Of a DNA stretch of 43,744 nucleotides, positions 16,745-24,609 are shown in pieces. The stretch's first letter is position 1. Every line of letters starts with the position of its first letter. The notes beneath the pieces were generated by a model. That model was not told the DNA's origin and ran no database searches. It saw only the letters and a program-made list of their open reading frames with translations. The DNA comes from Sedimenticola thiotaurini. GTDB lineage: Bacteria; Pseudomonadota; Gammaproteobacteria; Chromatiales; Chromatiaceae. The translations under genes and the position numbers were made by a program. The DNA is taken from positions 1 through 43,744 of the forward strand of contig DRKP01000063.1 of NCBI GenBank assembly GCA_011051715.1. Direction: 5' to 3'.

Positions 16745-17140
16745 ATGCTCACCCAGAAGAAGCTGAAGCTGCCTGCGGATCAGCGCCGGCTGCTCGATCA
16801 CTACGCGCGACTGGACCCGGAGCAGCAACGGATGCTGCTGGCGTTCGCCGAGTTTCTCGCCACCCGACGGATGGCAGAGGAGGAGGCCGCCAGGGCACCC
16901 GCAAAGGCGGTTGCGGAGTCGCCGCTGGAGATCCCGCGGCCGAGGAAGGAGTCGGTGGTGGGCGCCATCAAGCGACTGGCCCAGACCTATCCCATGCTGG
17001 ACCGCTCGGAGCTGCTGGACGAGACCTCGGCGCTGATGTCGGCCCATATCATGCAGGGGCGGGAGGCGGCCGCCGTGATCGACGATCTCGAGACCCTGTT
17101 CCGCACCCACTACGAGAGCCATGCCGCCGACCGGGAGTGA
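16745..17140 (+). CDS. conserved hypothetical protein, 131 aa
   Basis: A soluble, mostly helical protein with no signal peptide or membrane segment. A conserved-looking N-terminal block (KLPADQRRLLDHYARLDPEQ) leads through an Ala/Pro/Arg linker to a C-terminal helical domain (SVVGAIKRLAQTYPMLDRSE). I do not recognise a named domain. It starts 31 bases after the LysR gene and ends 24 bases before the permease gene, so all three may share a transcript. Codon use resembles its neighbours. Confidence 0.7.
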   Translation: MLTQKKLKLPADQRRLLDHYARLDPEQQRMLLAFAEFLATRRMAEEEAARAPAKAVAESPLEIPRPRKESVVGAIKRLAQTYPMLDRSELLDETSALMSAHIMQGREAAAVIDDLETLFRTHYESHAADRE

Positions 17141-17164
17141 CCCCGGTATCGCGGTACCCGACCC

Positions 17165-18241
17165 ATGCAGTTGCTGACCCGCTGGTTCAAGCGCTACTTC
17201 TCCGACCCGGAAGTGGTCTTCCTGGCCCTGTTCCTGCTCCTCGGTTTCGCCATCGTCCTCACCATGGGCGATATGCTGGCGCCGGTCCTGGCCAGTGTCG
17301 TCATCGCCTATCTGCTCGAAGGGGTGGTCGGTCTGCTGCAGCGGCGCGGGGTGCCGCGACTGCCGGCGGTACTGATCGTCTACGTCGCCTTTCTGCTGTT
17401 CGTGGTGCTGGTGCTGTTCGGCATCGTGCCACAGCTGTCGCGGCAGGCGACCCAGCTGTTCCACCAGATCCCGGCCATGATCAGCCGCGGCCAGGCCCTG
17501 CTGATGCAGCTGCCGGAGCACTATCCGGAGATCGTCTCGCCGGAACAGGTGCAGGAGATCTTCAGCGTGATCCGGGCCGAGATCGCCGACTTCGGCCAGA
17601 CCGTGCTGTCGGCGTCGCTGGCCTCCGTGGTCGGCTTCATCACCATCCTGGTCTATCTCATCCTGATGCCGCTGCTGGTGTTCTTCTTTCTCAAGGACAA
17701 GCGGGTGATCCTGGACTGGATGCTCGGCCTGCTGCCCCGTGACCGGGCCCTGGCGAGCACCGTCTGGCGGGACATGGACCGGCAGATTGCCAACTACGTT
17801 CGCGGCAAGTTCTGGGAGATCATCATCGTCTGGTCGGCCAGCTTCGTCACCTTCACCGTCATGGGACTGGACTACGCCATGCTGCTCGGCGTGCTGGTCG
17901 GCCTCTCGGTCATCATCCCCTACATCGGTGCTGCGGTGGTGACCTTTCCGGTGATCCTGATCGCCTGGTTCCAGTGGGGCTGGAGTGCCGATTTCGTCTG
18001 GCTGTCGGTGGCCTACCTGGTGATCCAGATCCTCGATGGCAACGTGCTGGTGCCGCTGCTGTTCTCGGAGGCGGTGAACCTGCATCCGGTCGCCATCATC
18101 GTGGCGATCCTGGTGTTCGGCGGATTGTGGGGCTTCTGGGGGGTGTTCTTCGCCATCCCCCTGGCCACCCTGGTCCAGGCCATCATCCGGGCCTGGCCAC
18201 GCGGTGCCAAGCCGCCGGAAGAGGCCGTCGGGCAGGGGTAG
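17165..18241 (+). CDS. AI-2E-family (UPF0118/PerM) permease
   Basis: A 358-residue inner-membrane protein with the layout of the AI-2E transporter family: hydrophobic pairs near the N-terminus (LFLLLGFAIVL, VLASVVIAYLL, AVLIVYVAFLL), a soluble amphipathic middle section (QLSRQATQLFHQIPAM), then further membrane segments including LVFFFLKDKR, IIPYIGA and a C-terminal GGLWGFWGVFFAIPLATL. Members have been linked to autoinducer-2 export and to Na+/H+ exchange; which applies here cannot be read from the sequence. The 48-base gap after it has a GGCC-rich hairpin without a T-run, facing the DUF2892 gene. Confidence 0.9.
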   Translation: MQLLTRWFKRYFSDPEVVFLALFLLLGFAIVLTMGDMLAPVLASVVIAYLLEGVVGLLQRRGVPRLPAVLIVYVAFLLFVVLVLFGIVPQLSRQATQLFHQIPAMISRGQALLMQLPEHYPEIVSPEQVQEIFSVIRAEIADFGQTVLSASLASVVGFITILVYLILMPLLVFFFLKDKRVILDWMLGLLPRDRALASTVWRDMDRQIANYVRGKFWEIIIVWSASFVTFTVMGLDYAMLLGVLVGLSVIIPYIGAAVVTFPVILIAWFQWGWSADFVWLSVAYLVIQILDGNVLVPLLFSEAVNLHPVAIIVAILVFGGLWGFWGVFFAIPLATLVQAIIRAWPRGAKPPEEAVGQG

Positions 18242-18289
18242 GGGGCAGGGCCGCGAACCGCCGGTGGCGGAGCGTGGCCCCGCGGGTCG

Positions 18290-18475
18290 TCAGGCCTTCT
18301 TGCTGCTGCTCAGGCCAAACGGCAGGTAGGCCGGGCACCAGCCGATGGCGCCGGTGAACAGGGGGATGATGCCGATGGCACCCCACCAGTTCTGGGCGTA
18401 GAGGCCCCAGCCGATCAGGGCCAGGCCGACGACGATGCGCAGGATGCGGTCGATTCCACCCACGTTGTGTTTCAT
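18290..18475 (-). CDS. DUF2892 (YgaP transmembrane-like) small inner-membrane protein
   Basis: A 61-residue protein: KHNVGGIDRILRIVVGLALIG, a WGLYAQNWWG turn, then IGIIPLFTGAIGWCPAYLPFGLS, the two-helix DUF2892 domain also found at the C-terminus of the rhodanese YgaP. Its Cys in GWCPAY is typical of the family. GAGGAG 7 bases before the ATG at 18475 fixes the start. It lies just downstream of a Crp/Fnr-family regulator on the same strand, with a palindrome in the gap, an arrangement suggesting direct control by that regulator. Confidence 0.88.
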   Translation of the reverse strand: MKHNVGGIDRILRIVVGLALIGWGLYAQNWWGAIGIIPLFTGAIGWCPAYLPFGLSSSKKA

Positions 18476-18555
18476 GCTGATCTCCTCGATGTGTTTTCGG
18501 ATGCGTGGCAAAACGTTTGGGACCCGCACCAGACGGGCCCGGTTCCTGGTTTTAA

Positions 18556-18597
18556 AGGATAGGACCCGGGCGGGCATCTGTCTGTGACAAAGTCACA
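18556..18597 (-). promoter_or_regulatory. promoter and Crp-like palindrome upstream of the DUF2892 gene
   Basis: TGTGACAAAGTCACA (18583-18597) is a perfect palindrome with 6-bp arms and a 3-base centre. On the minus strand a TATCCT -10 element (18561-18556) places the palindrome centre about 41 bases upstream of the likely start site, the class II activator position. The half-sites read TGTGA like those of CRP, but the spacing between them is 5 rather than 6 bases. Confidence 0.6.
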
Positions 18598-18606
18598 TAG
18601 AAATAC

Positions 18607-19290
18607 TCAGGTATTGCCGCTGCGCGCGGCGAGCCCCCCGCGATCGAGGAGCTGGATGGTGCCGCGACGGACCCGCAGCAGGCCGCTGCTGTCGAAGTCC
18701 TTGAGGATGCGGCTCACCACCTCCCGCGAGGTGCCGAGGTCGGAGGCGATCTGCTGGTGGGTGGCATGCAGCAGTGTTTCGCCCTGTCCGGCGCGGTGGA
18801 TCAGGTAGTCGGCGATGCGCCGGTCCATGCGCCGGAACGCCACTTCCTCCACCACGCTGATGATGCTGGCCAGGCGGCCGGCGATGAGGCCGAAGATGTA
18901 GTCGCGCCAGTCCTCCGACTCGGCCAGCCAGCGCTTCACCAGGGTCGCGGACACCACCGCCGCGGTCAGGTCGGTGTCACAACTGGCCAGTGCCGGAAAC
19001 GGTTGCCGGCTGAGGATGCAGGAGGCAGTGAGGATACAGCTCTGTCCGGGTTCGACCCGGTAGAGGGTGATCTCGCGACCGCTGTCGCCGAGCTTGAACA
19101 CCCGGGCGGTCCCCTCGATCACCAGCGCCAGGTGAGGACAGGCGTGGCCCTCGTGGCAGATGTACTGGCCCTGTTCCAGCCGTACCAGCGAGGCGTGCTG
19201 CAGCAGCTGGCGGCGGAAGGCCGGGTCGGCCCGACCCAGGAACGGGAACCGCTCCTCCAGCCGTTGTCGATTGTCGGGATCGGAAATCAC
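18607..19290 (-). CDS. Crp/Fnr-family transcriptional regulator
   Basis: A 227-residue regulator with an N-terminal cyclic-nucleotide-binding-type beta roll (QGQYICHEGHACPHLALVIEG, GREITLYRVEPGQSCILTASC) and a C-terminal winged helix-turn-helix (HQQIASDLGTSREVVSRILK). The recognition helix SREVVSRILK keeps the Arg, Glu and Arg of CRP (SRETVGRILK), which predicts TGTGA-type half-sites. It lacks FNR's N-terminal cysteine cluster. Seven cysteines, five of them in the beta roll (two in CHEGHAC, two in SCILTASC and one further on), hint at redox or metal sensing, which is inference. Its stop is 10 bases from a TGTGAC palindrome serving the DUF2892 gene downstream. Confidence 0.92.
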   Translation of the reverse strand: MISDPDNRQRLEERFPFLGRADPAFRRQLLQHASLVRLEQGQYICHEGHACPHLALVIEGTARVFKLGDSGREITLYRVEPGQSCILTASCILSRQPFPALASCDTDLTAAVVSATLVKRWLAESEDWRDYIFGLIAGRLASIISVVEEVAFRRMDRRIADYLIHRAGQGETLLHATHQQIASDLGTSREVVSRILKDFDSSGLLRVRRGTIQLLDRGGLAARSGNT

Positions 19291-19378
19291 GCTATGCGTT
19301 CGCTGGCTGGCGGGTGTGCCGGGGGATACGGAATATACTACAGTCGTCAGCGCCGCTCGAACCCGGAGTCATCCGTCC

Positions 19379-20065
19379 ATGCCCTTTCTGCTGCTTCTTC
19401 TGCTGCTGGTACTGCTGCTGTTCGGGCCGCAGTGGTGGGTGAAGAGCGTGCTGCAACGCTACCACCGGCATGACGAGCCGTTTCCGGGCACCGCCGGCCA
19501 GCTGGCGCGCCATCTGCTCGACCGCTTCGGCCTTTCGGATGTGGGTGTGGAAGCGGCGGAGGCGGGCAGTGGCGACCACTACGATCCGGTGCAGCGGATG
19601 GTCCGGCTCAGTGCCGACAAGCTGGACCGTCGTACCCTGACCGCCGTGGTCACCGCCGCCCATGAGGTTGGCCACGCGATCCAGCATGCCGGCGGCTACC
19701 CGGCATTCCGCTGGCGCATGCGCCTGGTGCAGCTGGCCCAGGTGTCGGAGAAGGCCGGCTCCTTTCTCTATTTCGCGGTGCCGCTGCTGGCCCTGGTGAC
19801 CCGTGCACCGTCGGTCGGTCTGCTGCTGTTCCTGCTCGGCCTGGCGTCCACCGGTGTCGCCGTCCTGATCCAGCTGGTGACCCTGCCAGTGGAGTGGGAT
19901 GCCAGTTTCAGCCGTGCCATGCCGATCCTCGAGGCGGGCTATCTGCAACCGGAACAGCATGCCGCCGCCCGCCGGATCCTGCAGGCCTGTGCCCTCACCT
20001 ATGTGGCCGCCTCCCTGGCCGGCCTGCTCAATTTCTGGCGCTGGATGCGGCTGGTACGGCGCTGA
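19379..20065 (+). CDS. membrane-anchored zinc metallopeptidase (YugP/Zn_peptidase_2 family)
   Basis: A 228-residue protein with an N-terminal Leu-rich membrane segment (PFLLLLLLLVLLLFGP), a soluble part and two further hydrophobic segments near the C-terminus. The zinc motif HEVGHAIQH starts at residue 95, preceded by HYDPVQRMVRLS, both typical of the YugP family. A third ligand is probably in the downstream EWDASFSRA segment. The physiological substrate is not known. ATG 19379 gives a start directly at the membrane segment; longer in-frame options run into the divergent Crp-like gene. TATACT near 19335 is a plausible -10 element in the 88-base divergent gap. Confidence 0.88.
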   Translation: MPFLLLLLLLVLLLFGPQWWVKSVLQRYHRHDEPFPGTAGQLARHLLDRFGLSDVGVEAAEAGSGDHYDPVQRMVRLSADKLDRRTLTAVVTAAHEVGHAIQHAGGYPAFRWRMRLVQLAQVSEKAGSFLYFAVPLLALVTRAPSVGLLLFLLGLASTGVAVLIQLVTLPVEWDASFSRAMPILEAGYLQPEQHAAARRILQACALTYVAASLAGLLNFWRWMRLVRR

Positions 20066-20181
20066 GGAGGGCGCCGGAAAACCGCCCCGTAGCGGCCTGT
20101 TCTGGCCGTCAATACTTCGTCGTGCCCAACGGTTGAGGTTACAACCAACTGAAATACATCAAAAAGAATCCGCTTCTTTTG

Positions 20182-20199
20182 TTGGCATGGTGGTTGCTT
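20182..20199 (+). promoter_or_regulatory. sigma-54 promoter of the fliL operon
   Basis: TTGGCATGGTGGTTGCTT carries the GG at -24 and GC at -12 exactly 10 bases apart and matches most of the TTGGCAC-N4-TTGC consensus. It lies 36 bases before the fliL ATG, with a start site expected near 20209. In Pseudomonas and Vibrio the fliL-type operon is a sigma-54-dependent class activated by FleQ/FlrC-type regulators. The 20066-20181 stretch upstream shows no gene. Confidence 0.8.
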
Positions 20200-20234
20200 A
20201 TCTAGTGCAGCAAGAGACTGTACGAGGGGTGGTC

Positions 20235-20765
20235 ATGGCAAACAAGAAGGGCGGCGACGATCTGGACCTGGGCATCGAGCAGGAGGGCGGATCGAAGAAG
20301 AAGATGCTCATCCTGATCGCGGTGGGGGTGCTGGTCCTGCTCGGTGGCGGCCTCGGGGCCGGCTTTTTCCTGTTCGGCGGTGACGCCGCCACGGAGGAAG
20401 AGGGCGACGGGAAGGCTGCCGCGGAGACCGGCCAGGAGGAGCAGATGCCACCAATCTATCAGGCCCTCTCTCCCGCCTTCGTGGTCAACCTGCCCCCGGG
20501 AGGCAGGGTGAAGATGCTGCAGATCGGGGTCGACGTGATGGCACGGGACCCGGCCCTGATCGCCTTTCTCAAGCACAACGATCCGATGATCCGCAACCAT
20601 CTTCTGAACCTGTTCGGCACCCAGCAGGGCGAGGCGCTGCGCTCCCGCGAGGGCAAGGAGAAGCTGCAGGCCGAGGTGCTGAAGACCCTGAACCGGATCA
20701 TCGGGGAGCAGGGTGGCCCCGGCGAGGTCGAGGCCGTCTATTTCACCTCCTTCGTGATGCAGTAG
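20235..20765 (+). CDS. fliL: FliL, flagellar stator-associated inner-membrane protein
   Basis: A 176-residue FliL: short charged N-terminus with KKK, one membrane segment (MLILIAVGVLVLLGGGLGAGFFLF, written here as its first 24 residues in outline only), a Glu/Ala linker and the periplasmic FliL domain (YQALSPAFVVNLPPGGRVK, then GPGEVEAVYFTSFVMQ). It sits around the stator ring and supports torque and stator retention. The ATG at 20235 follows GAGGGG by about 7 bases. It is the first gene after the sigma-54 promoter, and fliM starts 2 bases after its stop. Confidence 0.95.
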   Translation: MANKKGGDDLDLGIEQEGGSKKKMLILIAVGVLVLLGGGLGAGFFLFGGDAATEEEGDGKAAAETGQEEQMPPIYQALSPAFVVNLPPGGRVKMLQIGVDVMARDPALIAFLKHNDPMIRNHLLNLFGTQQGEALRSREGKEKLQAEVLKTLNRIIGEQGGPGEVEAVYFTSFVMQ

Positions 20766-20767
20766 CC

Positions 20768-21823
20768 ATGTCCGCCAGCGACCTTCTTTCCCAGGATGAG
20801 ATCGATGCCCTGCTGCACGGCGTCGACAACGGCGAGGTGGAGACCGAGGACACCGGTGCCTACGATGGCGAAGCGGCGCCCTACGACTTCGCCAGCCAGG
20901 ACCGGATCGTCCGCGGCCGGCTGCCGACCCTGGAGATGATCAACGAGCGCTTCGCGCGCATGTACCGTACCAGCCTGTTCAATATGCTGCGCCGTACCGC
21001 CGATCTGGCGGTGGCCGGAGTACAGATGCTGAAGTTCTCCGAGTTCGTCCACAGTCTGTTCGTCCCCACCAGCCTGAACATGGTGCGGGTGCCGCCGCTG
21101 CGGGGGAAGGGGCTGTTCGTGCTCGATCCCAAGCTGGTATTCAGCGTGGTGGACAACTTCTTCGGCGGCGATGGTCGTTTCCACACCAAGATCGAGGGCC
21201 GCGACTTCACCCCCACCGAGCTGCGGGTGGTGCGCATCCTGCTGGACTACGCCTTCGCCGACATGCACGAGGCGTGGAAGCCGGTCCTGAACCTGGACTT
21301 CGAGTATGTCGGTTCCGAGGTCAATCCCCAGTTCGCCAACATCGTCAGCCCGTCCGAGGTGGTGGTGGTGACCACCTTCCACGTGGATCTGGAGGCGGGG
21401 GGAGGGGACCTGCATGTCTGCCTGCCCTATTCCATGGTCGAACCGATCCGCGAGCTGCTCGATGCCGGGGTGCAGAGCGACCGTGGTGACCGGGACGAGC
21501 GCTGGGAGCTGGCGCTGAAGGAGGAGATCATGGCGGCCAACGTGGAGTTGAGCAGCCAGCTGACCGAGACCCAGCTGAGCATGCGCGAGCTGGCGGAGCT
21601 GAAGAAGGGGGACATCATTCCCCTGGAGATCCCGGAGATGGTGCAGGTGTTCGCCGCCGATGTGCCGATCTTCCGCGGCCGGCTCGGTGTCTCCGACGGC
21701 AACTATGCGATCCAGGTGCAGGAGTGGGTGCCGCGCAGGAAGGTGGGCGGGCTGAAGGAGTTGCTGGCCGACGCCCGGAAAGAGGAAGAGCAACGACTGG
21801 CGGAGTGCGAAGGTCATGAGTGA
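20768..21823 (+). CDS. fliM: FliM, flagellar switch protein
   Basis: A 351-residue C-ring protein. The N-terminal LSQDEIDALL is the CheY-P-binding helix of FliM. The CheC-like middle domain (residues about 45-230) binds FliG, and the C-terminal SpoA domain pairs with FliN. It converts CheY-P binding into a change of motor rotation. The length is slightly above the usual 330. It overlaps fliN by 8 bases, suggesting coupled translation, which is common for these two partners. Confidence 0.97.
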   Translation: MSASDLLSQDEIDALLHGVDNGEVETEDTGAYDGEAAPYDFASQDRIVRGRLPTLEMINERFARMYRTSLFNMLRRTADLAVAGVQMLKFSEFVHSLFVPTSLNMVRVPPLRGKGLFVLDPKLVFSVVDNFFGGDGRFHTKIEGRDFTPTELRVVRILLDYAFADMHEAWKPVLNLDFEYVGSEVNPQFANIVSPSEVVVVTTFHVDLEAGGGDLHVCLPYSMVEPIRELLDAGVQSDRGDRDERWELALKEEIMAANVELSSQLTETQLSMRELAELKKGDIIPLEIPEMVQVFAADVPIFRGRLGVSDGNYAIQVQEWVPRRKVGGLKELLADARKEEEQRLAECEGHE

Positions 21824-22268
21824 CAACGAAATCGATCCGAACGAGGCCCTGGCCGACGAGTGGGCCGCCGCCCTGGAGGAGCAGGAGGTGGCGGAGCCCG
21901 GCGAGGCGACGGCGCCGCCGGCGGAGAACGACGTGGATGTGGCGGTCGAGGCCTCCTCGGCCCAGTTCCAGGAGCTGCAGGATGAGGCCGCCGCTTCCGA
22001 CGGCAGCGAGGTGCACCTGGACGCGATCCTGGATGTGCCCATCACCATCTCCATGGAGATCGGCCGTACCCAGATCCCGATCCGCAACCTGCTGCAGCTG
22101 AACCAGGGCTCGGTGGTGGAGCTGGACCGCCTCGCCGGCGAGCCGATGGACGTGCTGGTCAACGGCACCCTGATCGCCCAGGGCGAGGTGGTGGTGGTGA
22201 ACGAGAAGTTCGGCATCCGCCTGACCGACGTGATCAGCCCGGCGGACCGGGTCAAGAGGCTGCGCTGA
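21816..22268 (+). CDS. fliN: FliN, flagellar switch protein
   Basis: A 150-residue C-ring protein. The first 65 residues are acidic and low in complexity; the SpoA domain follows ([54 protein letters not shown]), which is close to the consensus for FliN. With FliM it forms the spiral base of the C-ring and the docking site for FliH-bound export cargo. It begins inside the end of fliM and ends in TGATG shared with fliO. Confidence 0.96.
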   Translation: MSDNEIDPNEALADEWAAALEEQEVAEPGEATAPPAENDVDVAVEASSAQFQELQDEAAASDGSEVHLDAILDVPITISMEIGRTQIPIRNLLQLNQGSVVELDRLAGEPMDVLVNGTLIAQGEVVVVNEKFGIRLTDVISPADRVKRLR

Positions 22269-22678
22269 TGCGATCTCCCGCCCGCTCCCTGCTGCCGCTG
22301 CTGGCCGGCGTGCTGCCGCTGACCGCCATCGCCGCCGGGGATACGGACAAGCCTGGTTATGCGGCCCCCGACCTGGGCACCGGCGCCATGCTCGAGACCC
22401 TGGGCGGGCTGCTGGTGATCATCGGTGTGATCCTCGCCCTCGGCTGGCTGTATCGCCGCTTCGGTCGCCTGACGCCGGCCGGCAAGGGTGCGGTCAGCAT
22501 CCTCGGCGGCATCTCGCTGGGGCCGCGGGAGCGGGCGGTACTGCTGCAGGTGGAGGGCACCCGGCTGCTGGTAGGCGTGGCGCCGGGTCGGGTACAGACC
22601 CTGCACGTACTGGAAGGGGAGGCCGCGGCCGGTTTCGAGCGGCAGCTGGATGCAGCGCTGGAGGAGGGGCGTCCATGA
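22268..22678 (+). CDS. fliO: FliO, flagellar export-gate assembly protein
   Basis: A 136-residue protein with a cleavable-looking N-terminal hydrophobic segment ([17 protein letters not shown]), a single membrane segment ([20 protein letters not shown]) and a small cytoplasmic domain ([20 protein letters not shown]). FliO helps FliP form its ring and is poorly conserved, so the call rests on length, topology and its place between fliN and fliP. It shares one base with the fliN stop (TGATG) and overlaps fliP by 4 bases. Confidence 0.92.
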   Translation: MRSPARSLLPLLAGVLPLTAIAAGDTDKPGYAAPDLGTGAMLETLGGLLVIIGVILALGWLYRRFGRLTPAGKGAVSILGGISLGPRERAVLLQVEGTRLLVGVAPGRVQTLHVLEGEAAAGFERQLDAALEEGRP

Positions 22679-23418
22679 ACCAGGTTCGTCTGTGTGGAAT
22701 GCTCCTGCTGTTGCTGGCCCCGGCCGGCCTGATGGCCGCTCCCGGTCTGGATGCGGTGACCACCACCCCTGCCGCGGGCGGTGGCCAGACCTATACCCTC
22801 AGTATCCAGGTGCTGCTGTTCATGACCGCCCTGACGCTGCTGCCGGCAGGGCTGTTGATGATGACCTCGTTCGCCCGCGTCATCATCGTGCTCGCCATCC
22901 TGCGTCAGGCTCTCGGCACCCAGAGCACGCCCTCGAACCAGATCCTGATCGGGCTGGCCCTGTTCCTCACCGTGTTCATCATGATGCCGGTGTTCGAGGA
23001 GAGCTATACCGCCGGCATCGAGCCCTACCTGGAGGACAGGATGGAGATGACCCAGGCCCTGGAGCAGGCGGTCAAGCCGGTACGCGCCTTCATGTTCGCC
23101 CAGACCCGGGAGAGCGATCTGGCACTGTTTTCCCGCATCGGCCGTTTCGGCGATTTCGCCGACCAGGATCAGGTACCCCTGTCGGTGCTGCTGCCGGCCT
23201 TTGCCACTTCCGAGCTGAAGACCGGATTCCAGATCGGGTTTCTGGTGTTCATCCCGTTCATGATCATCGATCTGGTGGTGGCCAGCGTGCTGATGTCCAT
23301 GGGCATGATGATGCTGTCGCCGATGATCATTTCGCTGCCGTTCAAGATCATGCTGTTCGTGCTGATCGACGGCTGGGCCCTGGTGTTCGGCACCCTGGCC
23401 TCCAGTTTCCTGGTCTGA
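22675..23418 (+). CDS. fliP: FliP, export-gate core protein
   Basis: A 247-residue FliP with a signal peptide ending near GLMAAPG. Its hydrophobic blocks are characteristic: [26 protein letters not shown]-like [35 protein letters not shown] and [18 protein letters not shown]. Five FliP subunits with FliQ and FliR make the conical export pore of the flagellar type III secretion system. The start overlaps the fliO stop in ATGA. Confidence 0.97.
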   Translation: MNQVRLCGMLLLLLAPAGLMAAPGLDAVTTTPAAGGGQTYTLSIQVLLFMTALTLLPAGLLMMTSFARVIIVLAILRQALGTQSTPSNQILIGLALFLTVFIMMPVFEESYTAGIEPYLEDRMEMTQALEQAVKPVRAFMFAQTRESDLALFSRIGRFGDFADQDQVPLSVLLPAFATSELKTGFQIGFLVFIPFMIIDLVVASVLMSMGMMMLSPMIISLPFKIMLFVLIDGWALVFGTLASSFLV

Positions 23419-23431
23419 TGGGAGCAGAACC

Positions 23432-23701
23432 ATGACCCCCGATACCGTCCTCGACATCGGCCAGCGGGCCCTGGAGGTGACCACCGTGCTGGGCGGCGTC
23501 GTGCTGTTGCCGGCCCTGGCCGCCGGTCTGCTGGTGGCCATGTTCCAGGCCGCCACCCAGATCAACGAGATGACCCTCAGCTTCATCCCCAAGCTGCTGG
23601 TGGTGGCGGCGGTGTTCGTGGTGGCCGGCCCCTGGATGCTGCGGGTGATCATGAGCTACACCATCGCCCTGTTCGAGAGCATCCCGGACCTGATTGGCTA
23701 G
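23432..23701 (+). CDS. fliQ: FliQ, export-gate protein
   Basis: An 89-residue protein of two long hydrophobic hairpin helices separated by the conserved QAATQINEMTLSFIPK loop, as expected for FliQ. It packs four copies around the FliP-FliR cone. ATG 23432 has GGGAGCAG about 5 bases before it. The fliR start lies 4 bases after its stop. Confidence 0.96.
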   Translation: MTPDTVLDIGQRALEVTTVLGGVVLLPALAAGLLVAMFQAATQINEMTLSFIPKLLVVAAVFVVAGPWMLRVIMSYTIALFESIPDLIG

Positions 23702-23705
23702 GGCC

Positions 23706-24479
23706 GTGAGCTTCACCGAGGCGCAACTCTCCCTCTGGCTGGCCGGTTTCGTCTGGCCCCTGCTGCGTATCGGAGCCCTGGTGCTGTCCGCGCCCATCTT
23801 CAGTTCGCGGCAGACGCCGGTGCTGTTCCGGATCGGCCTGGCCCTGGTGCTGACCTGGATCACCATGCCGCTGCTGCCGCCGCCACCGATGGTGGAGGTG
23901 TTCAGTCCGGCCGCCTTTCTGATGGTGCTGCAGCAGCTGCTGATCGGCATCACCATGGGCTTCGTGCTGCAGATGGTGTTCGGTGCCCTGGTGTTCGGCG
24001 GCCAGATCGTCGCCTACAGCATGGGGCTGGGTTTCGCCTCCATGATGGATCCCCAGAACGGGGTCCAGGTGCCGGTGGTCTCCCAGTTCTATCTGATCCT
24101 GGCGACGCTGCTGTTCCTGCTGCTGAACGGTCACCTGGTGCTGATCGAGTTGCTGGTGCAGAGCTTCCACACCTTTCCTGTCGCCCCCAACGGCATCCTG
24201 CGCAGCAGCCTGATGGAGATCGTCGGCTGGGGCAGCACCATGTTCAGCGGCGGTCTGCTGATGGCGCTGCCGTTGATGGCGGCATTGCTGCTGGTCAACC
24301 TGGGCATGGGTGTGATCACCCGCGCCGCCCCCCAGCTCAACATCTTCGCCGTCGGCTTTCCCATCACCATGCTGCTCGGATTCGTCCTGATGTGGGCGAC
24401 GCTGCCGGGGGTGATGGAGAATTTCCGGCTGCTGCTGGAGTCCGGCTTCGGGCTGGTCAGGCGCCTGATCCTGCTGTAG
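23706..24479 (+). CDS. fliR: FliR, export-gate protein
   Basis: A 257-residue inner-membrane protein whose start VSFTEAQLSLWLAGFVWPLLR, RIGALVLSAPIFSSRQTPV and the late GFVLMWATLPGVMENF match FliR. One copy closes the FliP5-FliQ4-FliR cone. I chose GTG 23706, which begins right at the conserved N-terminus. A TTG at 23694 would add four residues and overlap fliQ by 8 bases. A 130-base gap follows before flhB. Confidence 0.95.
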   Translation: MSFTEAQLSLWLAGFVWPLLRIGALVLSAPIFSSRQTPVLFRIGLALVLTWITMPLLPPPPMVEVFSPAAFLMVLQQLLIGITMGFVLQMVFGALVFGGQIVAYSMGLGFASMMDPQNGVQVPVVSQFYLILATLLFLLLNGHLVLIELLVQSFHTFPVAPNGILRSSLMEIVGWGSTMFSGGLLMALPLMAALLLVNLGMGVITRAAPQLNIFAVGFPITMLLGFVLMWATLPGVMENFRLLLESGFGLVRRLILL

Positions 24480-24501
24480 CACGCGACAGGATCGGCCGGA
24501 T

Positions 24502-24560
24502 CGCGGGAACGCAGACCCCCGGACGGCGCAGCGAACACGGTGACCGGGCGGGTTCCCGCG
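24502..24560. repeat. inverted repeat in the fliR-flhB gap
   Basis: CGCGGGAAC (24502-24510) and GTTCCCGCG (24552-24560) are exact inverted copies 41 bases apart, inside the only sizeable gap of the early operon. They could pair in the mRNA between fliR and flhB. There is no T-run and no visible promoter, so a role in mRNA processing or stability is only a guess. Confidence 0.3.
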
Positions 24561-24609
24561 TTCTCTGCACCACCGCAGCAAAGAGCAACCATCCGTTCGA
24601 GGAACCGAC

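Noticed and set aside
18242-18289. GGCC-rich nested hairpin as a terminator between the permease and DUF2892 genes.
   Set aside because: No T-run follows on either strand, and alternative pairings are equally good in such GC-rich sequence.
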